The notes below the pieces were generated by a model, which saw only the letters and a list, made by a program, of their open reading frames with translations, was not told the DNA's origin and searched no databases. Below are positions 9,428-18,470 of a stretch of DNA of 64,000 bases, in pieces. Made by a program: the position numbers and the translations under genes. The stretch is from Phocaeicola coprocola DSM 17136. GTDB taxonomy: Bacteria; Bacteroidota; Bacteroidia; Bacteroidales; Bacteroidaceae. The number at the start of each line of letters is the position of its first letter. Positions within the stretch are counted from its first letter, which is position 1. The stretch spans positions 1 through 64,000 of the forward strand of contig NZ_DS981428.1 of NCBI RefSeq assembly GCF_000154845.1, read 5' to 3'.

Positions 9428-10399
9428 TTAATACACTAAGCACACATTATCTATCCAAAATTTATTACCTGGAGATCCGACAAACGCTCCTCCCAAACTA
9501 GAAGTAAACTGCAATATCAGATGTGTAGGAGCTTCATCAGAATCTGCCCAGCCATTTTCTTGTATAAGCACACTTTCGCCTTTACTATTTCGCGCATAAT
9601 ATCCTCCAACTCCCAATTTCATGAGTTCTGGATCATAGCTAGAATCATGAGTTATATCACCATACTTTATTTCATAAGTAGCCTTATCATTCCATCCTTC
9701 AGTACGGCTATAACGCACAACAGCTGTACCCACACGTTTGGCAATAATATTTCCATTAGCATCTTCCGTACGCTTCTGAAGCAAACAAGTCATAATAGCG
9801 CAATCTTGTCCAGGAACAACACTTTTACGACTAAAACCTGTCTGTTTTATACGATTTGCCTCACCAGACATCTGCACCTTATAATCATAACGTACTGCTT
9901 TAGGACGAGAAGTAAACTTTACACCAGAATTTAAAGCTTTTTCTCCATCTTTTGTTCCCGTAATAGGTTCCTTCATATCTCCTAAAAACATAGAACCTGA
10001 AGCCAATACAGTTATATTAACCAATCCTAATACTTTCACGCTTTCAATATGAGTTTCCAAACGAGCACAATACCCATTTCCCCGACGCTCCGGATAAACA
10101 CTGGTATTTGTCTTTACAATACCCATAACTTTTGCCATAACATTGGAATTTGCCCAAGGAGATCCACCTTGATTTACGTATGCTTCATTCCCTTCTATTA
10201 CTTTTGCAGGCCCTACCTCATATAATAATTTAGTATCACCTCCAATTACACCCGATTCATGTATCTTACGTGTAACCCACTGATCCATATTACCATATTT
10301 CAAAGGCACAACTTTTTCTTGTGCATACGCAATAAAAGGGAAAGCTATGAGAGCCATCACAGCTACTAGTTTCATTTTCATAATTACTACATTATTCAT
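9428..10399 (-). CDS. PCMD-type exported protein
   Basis: About 323 residues if ATG 10399 is used; ATG 10381 or 10375 are equally possible because all three precede the signal peptide (MKLVAVMALIAFPFIAYAQ). The sequence fits the PCMD family (putative carbohydrate metabolism domain) of Bacteroidetes: TRKIHESGVIGGDTKLLYEVGP near the N-terminus, a jelly-roll-like body, and the C-terminal LILQFTSSLGGAFVGSPGNKFWIDNVCLVY. PCMD domains are predicted sugar-binding or hydrolase-like modules of the envelope; no catalytic residues are established. It is transcribed alone, from a promoter directly behind the SPOR gene terminator. Confidence 0.8.
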   Translation of the reverse strand: MNNVVIMKMKLVAVMALIAFPFIAYAQEKVVPLKYGNMDQWVTRKIHESGVIGGDTKLLYEVGPAKVIEGNEAYVNQGGSPWANSNVMAKVMGIVKTNTSVYPERRGNGYCARLETHIESVKVLGLVNITVLASGSMFLGDMKEPITGTKDGEKALNSGVKFTSRPKAVRYDYKVQMSGEANRIKQTGFSRKSVVPGQDCAIMTCLLQKRTEDANGNIIAKRVGTAVVRYSRTEGWNDKATYEIKYGDITHDSSYDPELMKLGVGGYYARNSKGESVLIQENGWADSDEAPTHLILQFTSSLGGAFVGSPGNKFWIDNVCLVY

Positions 10400-10411
10400 T
10401 TTTGCCGAACA

Positions 10412-10419
10412 AAGGTACA
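10412..10419 (-). promoter_or_regulatory. -7 box of the PCMD gene
   Basis: TACCTTTG on the minus strand immediately follows the T run of the SPOR gene terminator and lies about 13 bases before the first ATG. Terminator and promoter are packed back to back. Confidence 0.5.
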
Positions 10420-10451
10420 AAAAAAAGCGATAGCCTAAATGCTATCGCTTC
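10419..10451 (-). terminator. Terminator of the SPOR lipoprotein gene
   Basis: Perfect minus-strand stem AGCGATAGC/GCTATCGCT with loop ATTTAG followed by eight T. Confidence 0.85.
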
Positions 10452-10493
10452 AAATACGCTTTATAGAATAATATTTCTTACTTATCGGCCATA

Positions 10494-10994
10494 TTAATTA
10501 ACTCTATACAGCAACCATGCTCCCTGGAAATCTTTACGATTTGGGTATTTTGCTTTAAAAGCATCTCTAGCACGGGCAGCTTCGCTACGAGTATCAAAAG
10601 ACTCTACGATAACACGATACATGTTATTTTGAGCATTATAAACAACCTTTGCATTATAACCCTCATTATCCATTTGAGCCTTCAAGCCATCTGCGTTCGA
10701 TTTAACACCGAAGCTACCGCAAACCACGCTATATGCTCGAAGTCCTTCACCTGATACCAATTCTACCTTTTCTTCACGTACTGGAGCTGAAGTTACAGGA
10801 GCTACAGGAGCAGTTTCTACCGGAGCTACAATTTCTGCAGGAGCTTCTGTAGTAGTGCTAGCAGCCGAAGCATCAGCTAACTCTTGCTGTTTAGCTTTTT
10901 CGTAAGCTTTCTTGTAAGCACTTTCACTTGATTTGCAGGAAGAGAATGCTAAAGCAACGCATAATCCCATTCCCAATACAACGATCTTTTTCAT
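10494..10994 (-). CDS. SPOR-domain lipoprotein
   Basis: 166 residues. A lipoprotein signal ends at the lipobox AFSSC (Cys20), so the protein should be anchored to a membrane facing the periplasm. A charged helix and an Ala/Pro/Val-rich linker (about residues 40-75) lead to a C-terminal SPOR domain (about 85-166): YSVVCGSFGVKSNADGLKAQ, NMYRVIVESFDTRSEAARARDAF. SPOR domains bind denuded glycan strands of septal peptidoglycan, which suggests a role in cell division or wall remodelling. A promoter box lies at 11054-11061 and a terminator follows, so it is monocistronic. Confidence 0.9.
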   Translation of the reverse strand: MKKIVVLGMGLCVALAFSSCKSSESAYKKAYEKAKQQELADASAASTTTEAPAEIVAPVETAPVAPVTSAPVREEKVELVSGEGLRAYSVVCGSFGVKSNADGLKAQMDNEGYNAKVVYNAQNNMYRVIVESFDTRSEAARARDAFKAKYPNRKDFQGAWLLYRVN

Positions 10995-11053
10995 GTTGAC
11001 TGAAATTTTATTTAAGTTTATTGTTCAATTTTCAGCATTTCAAAATTTACTTG

Positions 11054-11061
11054 CAAAAGTA
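11054..11061 (-). promoter_or_regulatory. -7 box of the SPOR lipoprotein gene
   Basis: TACTTTTG on the minus strand, 60 bases before the ATG. Confidence 0.5.
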
Positions 11062-11177
11062 GTAATATAAAAGCACCTGATAGTACTTATAATATTAAAA
11101 TCTGTTAATATCCAAATAGGATTAGCAGCAATAAAAGTTTTTTCCGCACAAAAGAAATAATATCTCAAAGATTTACT

Positions 11178-11185
11178 TATATTTG
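11178..11185 (+). promoter_or_regulatory. -7 box of the YtxH gene
   Basis: TATATTTG, 30 bases before the ATG at 11215; agrees with TAnnTTTG. Confidence 0.55.
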
Positions 11186-11214
11186 TAAATGTAATAACAA
11201 TAAAGACCATACTT

Positions 11215-11418
11215 ATGAAAGCATTAAACGTAGTAGCTGCATTCTTAGGTGGACTAGCATTAGGAGCAGCAGCAGGTGTTTTATTCGCACCAGAAAAAGG
11301 TGAAGATACTCGTAGCAAAATTGCAGAACTTTTACGTAAAAAGGGAATCCGACTGAACCGTGAAGAAATGGATGATTTGGTAGACCAAATCGCATCAGAA
11401 GTAAAAGATGCAGAATAA
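11215..11418 (+). CDS. YtxH-domain small protein
   Basis: 67 residues. A single hydrophobic glycine/alanine-rich helix (NVVAAFLGGLALGAAAGVLFAPEKGEDTR) followed by a charged helix (KIAELLRKKGIRLNREEMDDLVDQI) is the hallmark of YtxH-domain proteins, which are envelope-associated and often stress-linked. Function unknown. It is the first of three genes on this strand, with a stem-loop between it and the next gene. Confidence 0.85.
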   Translation: MKALNVVAAFLGGLALGAAAGVLFAPEKGEDTRSKIAELLRKKGIRLNREEMDDLVDQIASEVKDAE

Positions 11419-11435
11419 CCGAATTAATGAAAACT

Positions 11436-11477
11436 AAAGGCAGACTTTTACAGAAACGAATGAAAAAGTCTGCCTTT
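11436..11477 (+). terminator. Stem-loop between the YtxH and holin-like genes
   Basis: AAAGGCAGACTTTT pairs with AAAAAGTCTGCCTTT around a 13-base loop, followed by a short pyrimidine run TTTCTTC. It is a terminator or partial attenuator that would lower expression of the two downstream genes relative to YtxH. Confidence 0.6.
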
Positions 11478-11493
11478 CTTCATCTAAAAACCA

Positions 11494-11871
11494 ATGCCTA
11501 TGTTTGCTAATGATAAAAGCATCGACAATCTAACTGAATTATTTAAAGAAGTAAAGAAATATCTAAAATTACAAGGAGAATATGCCAAGTTAGACTTAGT
11601 AGAAAAGCTAACTATTCTGTTATCTACTCTGACCCTTATATTTGTCCTTATTATATTAGGCACAATGGCAGCATTCTACCTTTCTTTTATGCTGGTATAT
11701 GTATTAGCATCGGCTACAGACAGTTTAGTTGCCGGATATGCTATTATAGGCGGAATACTCATATTACTTGCGTTTATAATTTACAGATTGCGCCAAAAAT
11801 TAATATTTCAGCCAATGGTTAATTTTTTAGCAAGATTATTTTTAGATGACTCTTCCAACAACTCACTTTAA
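11494..11871 (+). CDS. Holin-like (PF07332-type) inner-membrane protein
   Basis: 125 residues (a start two codons later at the second Met is possible). An amphipathic N-terminal helix (NLTELFKEVKKYLKLQGEYAKLDLVEKL) is followed by two transmembrane segments (TILLSTLTLIFVLIILGTMA region and LVAGYAIIGGILILLAFIIY), the layout of the family often called phage holin family or YqjE/DUF1469. These are chromosomal membrane proteins rather than true phage holins. It lies between the YtxH protein and a 87-residue basic protein that starts 10 bases downstream, a trio that looks like an envelope-stress cassette. Confidence 0.75.
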   Translation: MPMFANDKSIDNLTELFKEVKKYLKLQGEYAKLDLVEKLTILLSTLTLIFVLIILGTMAAFYLSFMLVYVLASATDSLVAGYAIIGGILILLAFIIYRLRQKLIFQPMVNFLARLFLDDSSNNSL

Positions 11872-11881
11872 GTTTCAAACA

Positions 11882-12145
11882 ATGAAAACAGAACAGCCTA
11901 TTACATACAGTATTGAAAGTATCAGAGAACGTAGACTTGCCAAACAAAAAGAATTGAAACTTTCCAAAGACCGAATGCATAATCTGTCACAACAATTATT
12001 TATCCCTCAGCAAGGTCAGAACAAAATAGACAGCTTAATGCAACAAATCAATATGGGTATTGCTGCATATGATGGTTTAATGACCGGTATCAAAATATTA
12101 CGTAGAGTACGGGGATTCTTTGGAGGAAAGAATAAAAAATATTAA
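11882..12145 (+). CDS. Small basic protein of the YtxH/holin-like cassette
   Basis: 87 residues from ATG 11882, ten bases after the previous stop; the longer frame to 11846 overlaps the upstream gene and is less likely. No family recognised. The N-terminal half is a charged helix (SIESIRERRLAKQKELKLSKDRM), the C-terminal part has a weakly hydrophobic stretch (GIAAYDGLMTGIKILRRVRGFFGGKNKKY). The last four bases overlap the convergent ATP-grasp-like gene. Position suggests it works with the two membrane proteins upstream. Confidence 0.75.
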   Translation: MKTEQPITYSIESIRERRLAKQKELKLSKDRMHNLSQQLFIPQQGQNKIDSLMQQINMGIAAYDGLMTGIKILRRVRGFFGGKNKKY

Positions 12146-13317
12146 ATCCTGTCTAGTAACAAAAATGCATGATAATGCGTATCCTGCTTCACAGGAGTAA
12201 GAGGCATATATCCTTCAGCGAGTTTACCATCGCATAAATGCAATTTATAAGTTGCTTTCATTTGACAAAATGCATCCCAAGCCTCTCCATCTTCAGAATA
12301 ATATTTCACAATATACTTACCATGGCTTAAGCAATGCACATAACGATTGAATATCGTATGTGATACGACTCCCATATTCATACGCAAATTAATCTCTACA
12401 CAAGGATGAAGTAAATATCTTCCATCTTCTAAACAGATCATCATATCTACTCCCAAGAATCCACAATAATCTTTATTCAACAGCGAGGCAAGACTTCCTT
12501 CCATAGTCCGGCAAACATTATCAAAAACCTCATCAGGTATATACTGCGACAGAATCTTTTTTATCTGTCCATCTGATAATAAAAAATTCCCCTTGTAGTT
12601 TCCATGTGCGTCAGTATCAAACAGAGAGTAGCCAACAAAACTAACACTACCATTTCCGTCCGCATAAAACTCCATTGCAAAATCACATACCTTATTATAT
12701 AAAGGTTCTACCATAATTTCGCCCTGCACCCGCAATACACGCGACACCCATCCCTCAGCAGAGTCATTCCATTCCTTAGAAGACACATACATAATACCTC
12801 TTCCACTTCCGGACCACGGAGCTTTTAAGACACATCTTTCCAAAGAAGTAATATACTTTTTCACTTGGGTCATAGAATTACATGTCATTGCCTTACCACA
12901 TAAACCATCCATGCGCGAAAAGCTCTCCAATATTTTCACACAACATTGCCGTCCAGAAAGTACTCTTATTTGCCCCATCTGCATATCCGACAAAAGAAAG
13001 CTATCATTTACCCCAGCCTTCCTTAAAGTATAAAGCAAAGAAGGACTCCAGCCCCATGGTTTATAAGGCATATTTTCCCATTCAGCACTCCATATTACAT
13101 CAGGAAGAAAATCTGACGCCGGACACTGTTCTCTCCACAAAGACACACGTGACAAGGAGTCTACTTTTATCGTACTTCCTTCTGGTGCATACCATGCGGG
13201 AAGCACAGATAAATCATTCGCCATACGAATTATTTCAGAAGGAGCTTTATAATAAGGAGTAAAATTGGCTAAAGCCATATCATTTTCCGGGTTAAAGAGA
13301 TAAATTTCGTTTCGCAT
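12142..13317 (-). CDS. ATP-grasp-like protein of unknown substrate
   Basis: 391 residues, no named family recognised. It opens MRNEIYLFNPENDMALANFTPYYKAP. The middle and C-terminal parts resemble an ATP-grasp fold: VLKAPWSGSGRGI (nucleotide-binding lysine and glycine-rich loop), IMVEPLYNKVCDFAMEFY, and EINLRMNMG near residue 325, which matches the metal-binding ENxR-type motif. ATP-grasp enzymes join a carboxylate to an amine or thiol through an acyl phosphate. No signal peptide, so cytoplasmic. It has its own promoter (13341-13348), divergent from the AAA ATPase gene. Confidence 0.6.
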   Translation of the reverse strand: MRNEIYLFNPENDMALANFTPYYKAPSEIIRMANDLSVLPAWYAPEGSTIKVDSLSRVSLWREQCPASDFLPDVIWSAEWENMPYKPWGWSPSLLYTLRKAGVNDSFLLSDMQMGQIRVLSGRQCCVKILESFSRMDGLCGKAMTCNSMTQVKKYITSLERCVLKAPWSGSGRGIMYVSSKEWNDSAEGWVSRVLRVQGEIMVEPLYNKVCDFAMEFYADGNGSVSFVGYSLFDTDAHGNYKGNFLLSDGQIKKILSQYIPDEVFDNVCRTMEGSLASLLNKDYCGFLGVDMMICLEDGRYLLHPCVEINLRMNMGVVSHTIFNRYVHCLSHGKYIVKYYSEDGEAWDAFCQMKATYKLHLCDGKLAEGYMPLTPVKQDTHYHAFLLLDRI

Positions 13318-13340
13318 AAAAATACCTTTTTTACAAGATA

Positions 13341-13348
13341 CAAAGTTA
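13341..13348 (-). promoter_or_regulatory. -7 box of the ATP-grasp-like gene
   Basis: TAACTTTG on the minus strand, 24 bases before the ATG at 13317. Confidence 0.5.
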
Positions 13349-13401
13349 ACGTAAAAAAGAATATTTTGTCAACTCCAGTTTGCAAATTGATGAACTATTA
13401 C

Positions 13402-13409
13402 TATATTTG
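13402..13409 (+). promoter_or_regulatory. -7 box of the AAA ATPase gene
   Basis: TATATTTG, 20 bases before the ATG at 13430. Confidence 0.55.
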
Positions 13410-13429
13410 CACCGAAGAAACAGAGATTC

Positions 13430-14608
13430 ATGGAAGTATTTTACAGAACACATAATTATTTGGTCGAACATACCAATGCCCCTGTGCGACGCGACCTGAT
13501 GGATGAAATAGATTGGAGTGCTCGCTTGATAGGTATCAAAGGTACACGAGGAGTAGGTAAAACAACATTCTTATTGCAATATGCAAAAGAAAAATTTGGT
13601 TTTGATCGCTCATGTTTGTTCGTAAACATGAATAACTTCTATTTCTCTCAATGCAGTCTGGTCGATTTTGCCGGCGAATTCGTTAAGCGAGGAGGTAAAG
13701 TGCTGCTTATCGACCAAGTATTCAAGTTGCCTCATTGGAGTCATGATTTGCGTACTTGTTATGAACACTACCCTAATTTAAAAATTGTTTTTACGGGTTC
13801 TTCTGTAATGCGCCTGAAAGACGAAAATCCAGAGCTGAATGGAATTGTCCGTTCCTACAATCTACGCGGATTTTCATTCAGAGAGTTCTTAAATCTCCAA
13901 ACAGGCAATCATTTTTCTTCTTATTCATTGGAAGAAATATTGAATAACCACGAACATATAGCTAAAACAATATTACCTCACACAAATCCGCTTAACTATT
14001 TTCAAGACTACATACATCATGGATTTTATCCTTTTTTTCTGGAAAAAAGAAACTTCTCAGAAAACTTATTAAAAACCATGAATATGATGATAGAAGTAGA
14101 CATACTTCTTATCAAACAAATTGAACTAAAATATCTATCCAAAATAAAAAAATTATTATATTTGTTGGCAGTGGATGGTCCAGTTGCCCCTAATGTCAGT
14201 CAACTGGCTACCGACATACAAACCTCTCGTGCTACAGTAATGAACTATATCAAGTATCTTGCCGACGCACGACTCATAAATATGGTTTATCCCAAAGGTG
14301 AGGTCTTCCCCAAAAAGCCGGCTAAAATCATGATGCATAATACAAATCTGATGTACAGTATTTATCCGGTAAAAGTAGAAGAGCAAGATGTTCTGGAAAC
14401 ATTTTTCGTTAATTCACTATGGAAAGACCATAAAGTAAACAAAGGAGAAAAAGGAACATCTTTCATAGTAGACGAAAATTTAAACTTCCGCATTTGCAAT
14501 GAAGGATATAAGTTCAAGAACAATCCTAATATCTATTATGCCATGCATAAATCAGAATTAGGACATGGAAACCAAATACCTTTATGGTTGTTCGGTTTTC
14601 TTTATTAA
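13430..14608 (+). CDS. AAA-type ATPase with DUF4143-like C-terminus
   Basis: 392 residues. The N-terminal P-loop domain has Walker A GTRGVGKTT (residues 38-46), a Walker B-like VLLIDQV (91-97) and the sensor strand KIVFTGSSVMRL. The C-terminal half contains a winged-helix segment (VSQLATDIQTSRATVMNYIKYLADARLI) followed by KPAKIMMHNTNLMYSI, the AAA_14/DUF4143 arrangement that is abundant in Bacteroidetes. Function unknown; such proteins are often suspected DNA-associated or nuclease-linked ATPases. The residue after the Walker B Asp is Gln96 where most relatives have Glu, which would weaken hydrolysis. Confidence 0.85.
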   Translation: MEVFYRTHNYLVEHTNAPVRRDLMDEIDWSARLIGIKGTRGVGKTTFLLQYAKEKFGFDRSCLFVNMNNFYFSQCSLVDFAGEFVKRGGKVLLIDQVFKLPHWSHDLRTCYEHYPNLKIVFTGSSVMRLKDENPELNGIVRSYNLRGFSFREFLNLQTGNHFSSYSLEEILNNHEHIAKTILPHTNPLNYFQDYIHHGFYPFFLEKRNFSENLLKTMNMMIEVDILLIKQIELKYLSKIKKLLYLLAVDGPVAPNVSQLATDIQTSRATVMNYIKYLADARLINMVYPKGEVFPKKPAKIMMHNTNLMYSIYPVKVEEQDVLETFFVNSLWKDHKVNKGEKGTSFIVDENLNFRICNEGYKFKNNPNIYYAMHKSELGHGNQIPLWLFGFLY

Positions 14609-14654
14609 CGTTTAACGGCACAGATTTTATTACCTAAATATAATTAGTAATTGT

Positions 14655-17600
14655 ATGACTAAACAAAAAAAATTCATCACTTGTGATGGTAACCAAGCTG
14701 CAGCACATATTTCATATATGTTCTCAGAAGTTGCAGCTATTTATCCTATCACCCCATCTTCTACAATGGCTGAATATGTAGACGAATGGGCAGCCGCAGG
14801 TCGTAAAAACATCTTCGGTGAAACTGTTTTGGTTCAAGAAATGCAATCTGAAGGTGGTGCTGCTGGTGCTGTACATGGTTCTCTTCAGGCTGGTGCATTG
14901 ACAACTACTTATACTGCTTCTCAGGGATTGTTGCTGATGATCCCGAATATGTACAAGATTGCAGGTGAATTCTTGCCTTGCGTATTCCACGTATCAGCTC
15001 GTACACTGGCTTCTCACGCTTTGTGTATCTTCGGTGACCATCAGGACGTAATGTCTGCTCGTCAGACTGGCTTCGCTATGTTGTGCGAAGGTTCTGTACA
15101 GGAAGTTATGGACTTGGCTGGTGTAGCTCACTTGGCTACTATCAAGTCTCGCGTTCCGTTTATGAACTTCTTCGATGGTTTCCGTACTTCTCACGAAATC
15201 CAGAAAATTGAAATGCTGGAAAACGAAGACTTGGCTCCGCTGGTTGACCAGAAAGCTTTGGCTGAATTCCGCGAACGTGCATTGAACCCGAACAAACCGG
15301 TGGCACGCGGTATGGCTGAAAACCCTGACCACTTCTTCCAGCACAGAGAATCATGTAATCCGTATTACGATGCAGTTCCGGCTATCGTAGAAGAATACAT
15401 GAACGAAATCAACAAGATTACCGGACGTAACTATGGCTTGTTCAACTACTATGGTGCTGAAGATGCAGAACGCGTTATCATCGCAATGGGTTCAGTAACA
15501 GAAGCTGCTCGCGAAGCTATCGACCACTTGATGGCTAACGGTGAAAAAGTAGGTTTGGTTTCTGTACACTTGTACCGTCCGTTCTCTGCTAAACATTTCT
15601 TGGCAGCTGTTCCTAAGACTGCTAAGCGTATTGCTGTACTCGACCGTACCAAAGAACCGGGTGCAACCGGCGAACCTTTGTTCCTCGATGTTAAAGAATG
15701 CTTCTACGGACAGGAAAATGCGCCTCTTATCGTAGGCGGACGTTACGGCTTGGGTTCTAAGGATACTACTCCGGCTCAGATTCTGGCTGTATATGAAAAC
15801 TTGGCATTGGCTATGCCGAAAGATCACTTTACCGTAGGTATCGTAGACGACGTTACTTTCACTTCTCTTCCTCAGAAAGAAGAAATCGCATTGGGCGGTG
15901 AAGGTATGTTCGAAGCTAAGTTCTTCGGTTTGGGAGCTGACGGTACAGTAGGTGCTAACAAGAACTCTGTTAAGATTATCGGTGACAATACCGACAAATA
16001 TTGCCAGGCTTATTTTGCATACGACTCTAAGAAGTCAGGTGGTTTCACTTGCTCTCACTTGCGCTTCGGTGACCATCCTATTCGTTCAACTTATTTGGTA
16101 AATACTCCGAACTTCGTAGCTTGCCACGTTCAGGCATACTTGCACATGTATGATGTAACCCGTGGTTTGCGTAAGAACGGTACCTTCTTGCTGAATACAA
16201 TCTGGGAAGGCGAAGAGTTGGCTAAGAACCTGCCGAACAAGGTGAAGAAATACTTTGCTGAAAACAATATCACTGTTTACTATATCAACGCTACTAAGAT
16301 TGCTCAGGAAATTGGTTTGGGTAACCGTACCAATACCATCCTTCAGTCTGCATTCTTCCGTATCACAGGCGTTATCCCTGTAGACCTGGCTGTAGAACAG
16401 ATGAAGAAGTTCATCGTGAAATCTTACGGTAAGAAGGGTGAAGATGTGGTTAACAAGAACTATGCTGCCGTTGACCGCGGTGGTGAATACAAACAGCTGG
16501 TTGTTGATGCTGCTTGGGCTAACCTTGAAGTAGAAGCAGCAGCTGCCAATAACGATCCTGCTTTCATCAACGAAGTAGTTCGTCCGATCAATGCACAGGA
16601 TGGTGACTTGTTGCCGGTATCTGCATTCAAAGGCATCGAAGACGGTACTTGGTATCAGGGTACAGCTAAATACGAAAAACGTGGTGTAGCTGCATTCGTT
16701 CCTGAATGGAATCCTGAAACTTGTATCCAGTGTAACAAGTGTGCTTATGTTTGTCCTCACGCTGCTATCCGTCCATTCGTATTGGATGCAAACGAACAAG
16801 CAGGTGCAAACTTCGCTACATTGAAGGCTGTTGGTAAACAGTTCGACGGTATGACATTCCGTGTTCAGGTAGACGTTATGGACTGCTTGGGTTGCGGTAA
16901 CTGTGCCGATGTATGTCCGGGTAACCCGAAGAAGGGTGGCAAGGCTTTGACTATGAAGCCGCTTGAAACTCAGTTGGCTGAAGCTGCTAACTGGACTTAC
17001 TGCTCTGACAATGTGAAGAGCAAACAACACTTGGTTGACATCAAGGCTAACGTGAAGAACTCTCAGTTCGCTACTCCGTTATTCGAGTTCTCTGGAGCTT
17101 GCTCTGGTTGTGGTGAAACTCCGTATGTGAAACTGATTTCTCAGTTGTTCGGTGACCGTGAAATGGTTGCTAACGCTACCGGATGTTCTTCTATCTACTC
17201 TGGTTCTGTACCTTCAACTCCTTACACTACCAATGAAAAGGGTCAGGGTCCGGCTTGGGCTAACTCATTGTTCGAAGACTTCTGCGAATTCGGTTTGGGT
17301 ATGGAAATGGCGAACAAGAAATTGCGTAGCCGTCTGGAAGAAGCTATGAAGACTGCTATTGCCAGCGATAGCTGCCCGGCAGAACACAAAGCTGCATTCC
17401 AGGAATGGATTGAAGGCCGTAACGATGCTGACAAGAGCAAGGCTGCTGCTGAAAAGATCATTCCGCTGGTAGAAGCTACTAAGGACCAATGTGCTTCTTG
17501 CGCTACTATCTACCAATTCAAAGACTACTTGGTAAAACGTTCTCAATGGATTATCGGTGGTGACGGTGCTTCTTATGATATCGGTTACGGAGGTTTGGAT

Positions 17601-18203
17601 CACGTGATTGCTTCTGGCGAAGATGTAAACATCCTGGTATTGGATACTGAAGTTTACTCTAATACAGGTGGTCAGTCTTCTAAGGCTACTCCGCTGGGTG
17701 CTATCGCTAAGTTCGCTGCTTCAGGTAAGAGAGTACGTAAGAAAGACTTGGGTATGATTGCTACTACTTACGGTTATGTTTACGTAGCTCAGATTGCTAT
17801 GGGTGCTGACCAGGCTCAGACTTTGAAAGCTATCCGCGAAGCAGAAGCTTATCCAGGTCCATCATTGGTTATCGCATATGCTCCATGTATCAACCACGGT
17901 TTGAAAGCTGGTATGGGTAAATCTCAGGCTGAAGAAGCTAAGGCTGTAGAATGTGGTTACTGGCACTTGTGGCGCTTCAACCCAGCATTGGAAGAAGAAG
18001 GTAAGAATCCGTTCTCACTTGACTCTAAAGAACCAAACTGGGAAGGCTTCCAAGACTACTTGAAGGGTGAAGTTCGTTTCGCTTCTGTAATGAAACAGTA
18101 TCCTACTGAAGCTGCAGACTTGTTCGCAGCTTGTGAAGACATGGCTAAGAAACGTTATGCTTCTTACAAGCGTATGGCTGCAATGGACTGGAGTGAAGAA
18201 TAA
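14655..18203 (+). CDS. nifJ: Pyruvate:ferredoxin (flavodoxin) oxidoreductase
   Basis: 1182 residues, single-chain PFOR of normal length. It oxidatively decarboxylates pyruvate to acetyl-CoA and CO2 with ferredoxin or flavodoxin as acceptor, the central step of anaerobic fermentation. Domains in order: N-terminal pyrimidine domain (AAAHISYMFSEVAAIYPITPSS), transketolase-like domains, two 4Fe-4S motifs (CIQCNKCAYVCPHAAI and CLGCGNCADVCPG), the proximal cluster (CSGCGETPY) and the TPP-binding GDG region (GGDGASYDIGYGGLDHVI, LDTEVYSNTGGQSSKATPLG). Codon use is strongly biased (for example CGT, GGT, AAC), as expected for a highly expressed gene. Monocistronic, with a terminator at 18242-18280. Confidence 0.98.
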   Translation: MTKQKKFITCDGNQAAAHISYMFSEVAAIYPITPSSTMAEYVDEWAAAGRKNIFGETVLVQEMQSEGGAAGAVHGSLQAGALTTTYTASQGLLLMIPNMYKIAGEFLPCVFHVSARTLASHALCIFGDHQDVMSARQTGFAMLCEGSVQEVMDLAGVAHLATIKSRVPFMNFFDGFRTSHEIQKIEMLENEDLAPLVDQKALAEFRERALNPNKPVARGMAENPDHFFQHRESCNPYYDAVPAIVEEYMNEINKITGRNYGLFNYYGAEDAERVIIAMGSVTEAAREAIDHLMANGEKVGLVSVHLYRPFSAKHFLAAVPKTAKRIAVLDRTKEPGATGEPLFLDVKECFYGQENAPLIVGGRYGLGSKDTTPAQILAVYENLALAMPKDHFTVGIVDDVTFTSLPQKEEIALGGEGMFEAKFFGLGADGTVGANKNSVKIIGDNTDKYCQAYFAYDSKKSGGFTCSHLRFGDHPIRSTYLVNTPNFVACHVQAYLHMYDVTRGLRKNGTFLLNTIWEGEELAKNLPNKVKKYFAENNITVYYINATKIAQEIGLGNRTNTILQSAFFRITGVIPVDLAVEQMKKFIVKSYGKKGEDVVNKNYAAVDRGGEYKQLVVDAAWANLEVEAAAANNDPAFINEVVRPINAQDGDLLPVSAFKGIEDGTWYQGTAKYEKRGVAAFVPEWNPETCIQCNKCAYVCPHAAIRPFVLDANEQAGANFATLKAVGKQFDGMTFRVQVDVMDCLGCGNCADVCPGNPKKGGKALTMKPLETQLAEAANWTYCSDNVKSKQHLVDIKANVKNSQFATPLFEFSGACSGCGETPYVKLISQLFGDREMVANATGCSSIYSGSVPSTPYTTNEKGQGPAWANSLFEDFCEFGLGMEMANKKLRSRLEEAMKTAIASDSCPAEHKAAFQEWIEGRNDADKSKAAAEKIIPLVEATKDQCASCATIYQFKDYLVKRSQWIIGGDGASYDIGYGGLDHVIASGEDVNILVLDTEVYSNTGGQSSKATPLGAIAKFAASGKRVRKKDLGMIATTYGYVYVAQIAMGADQAQTLKAIREAEAYPGPSLVIAYAPCINHGLKAGMGKSQAEEAKAVECGYWHLWRFNPALEEEGKNPFSLDSKEPNWEGFQDYLKGEVRFASVMKQYPTEAADLFAACEDMAKKRYASYKRMAAMDWSEE

Positions 18204-18241
18204 TTCTCCTGTTTTATTAAACAAGTATTCTGATAAATAAT

Positions 18242-18280
18242 AAAAGAGATTCAAGAACTATTTCTTGAATCTCTTTTTTA
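18242..18280 (+). terminator. nifJ terminator
   Basis: AAGAGATTCAAGAA, 4-base loop, TTCTTGAATCTCTT, then T run. Bases 18281-18470 up to the IS are AT-rich with no gene. Confidence 0.9.
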
Positions 18281-18470
18281 TTTATCCATTCTCCTCATTT
18301 CCTCACCAATATTACAGCTACTGATTACTATAAAAACATAATAATAAGATATCATTGTTGTGCGATATTTTTCTAATCATCAATAACTTATTGACACAAT
18401 AAAATTAAACAGTAACTTTAACAAGGGAACTTATCTATAAAAACAATACTTTTTAATAATATCTGTTTAT

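Noticed and set aside
11040-11395. Minus-strand frames opposite the YtxH gene
   Set aside because: They mirror the alanine-rich YtxH coding sequence and have no family features.
11494-11871. Possible prophage remnant because of the holin-like protein
   Set aside because: No phage structural, lysis or integrase genes are nearby; this family is chromosomal in many bacteria.
14724-17603. Several long minus-strand frames inside nifJ
   Set aside because: They arise from the strong codon bias of nifJ; the plus-strand PFOR motifs are unambiguous.
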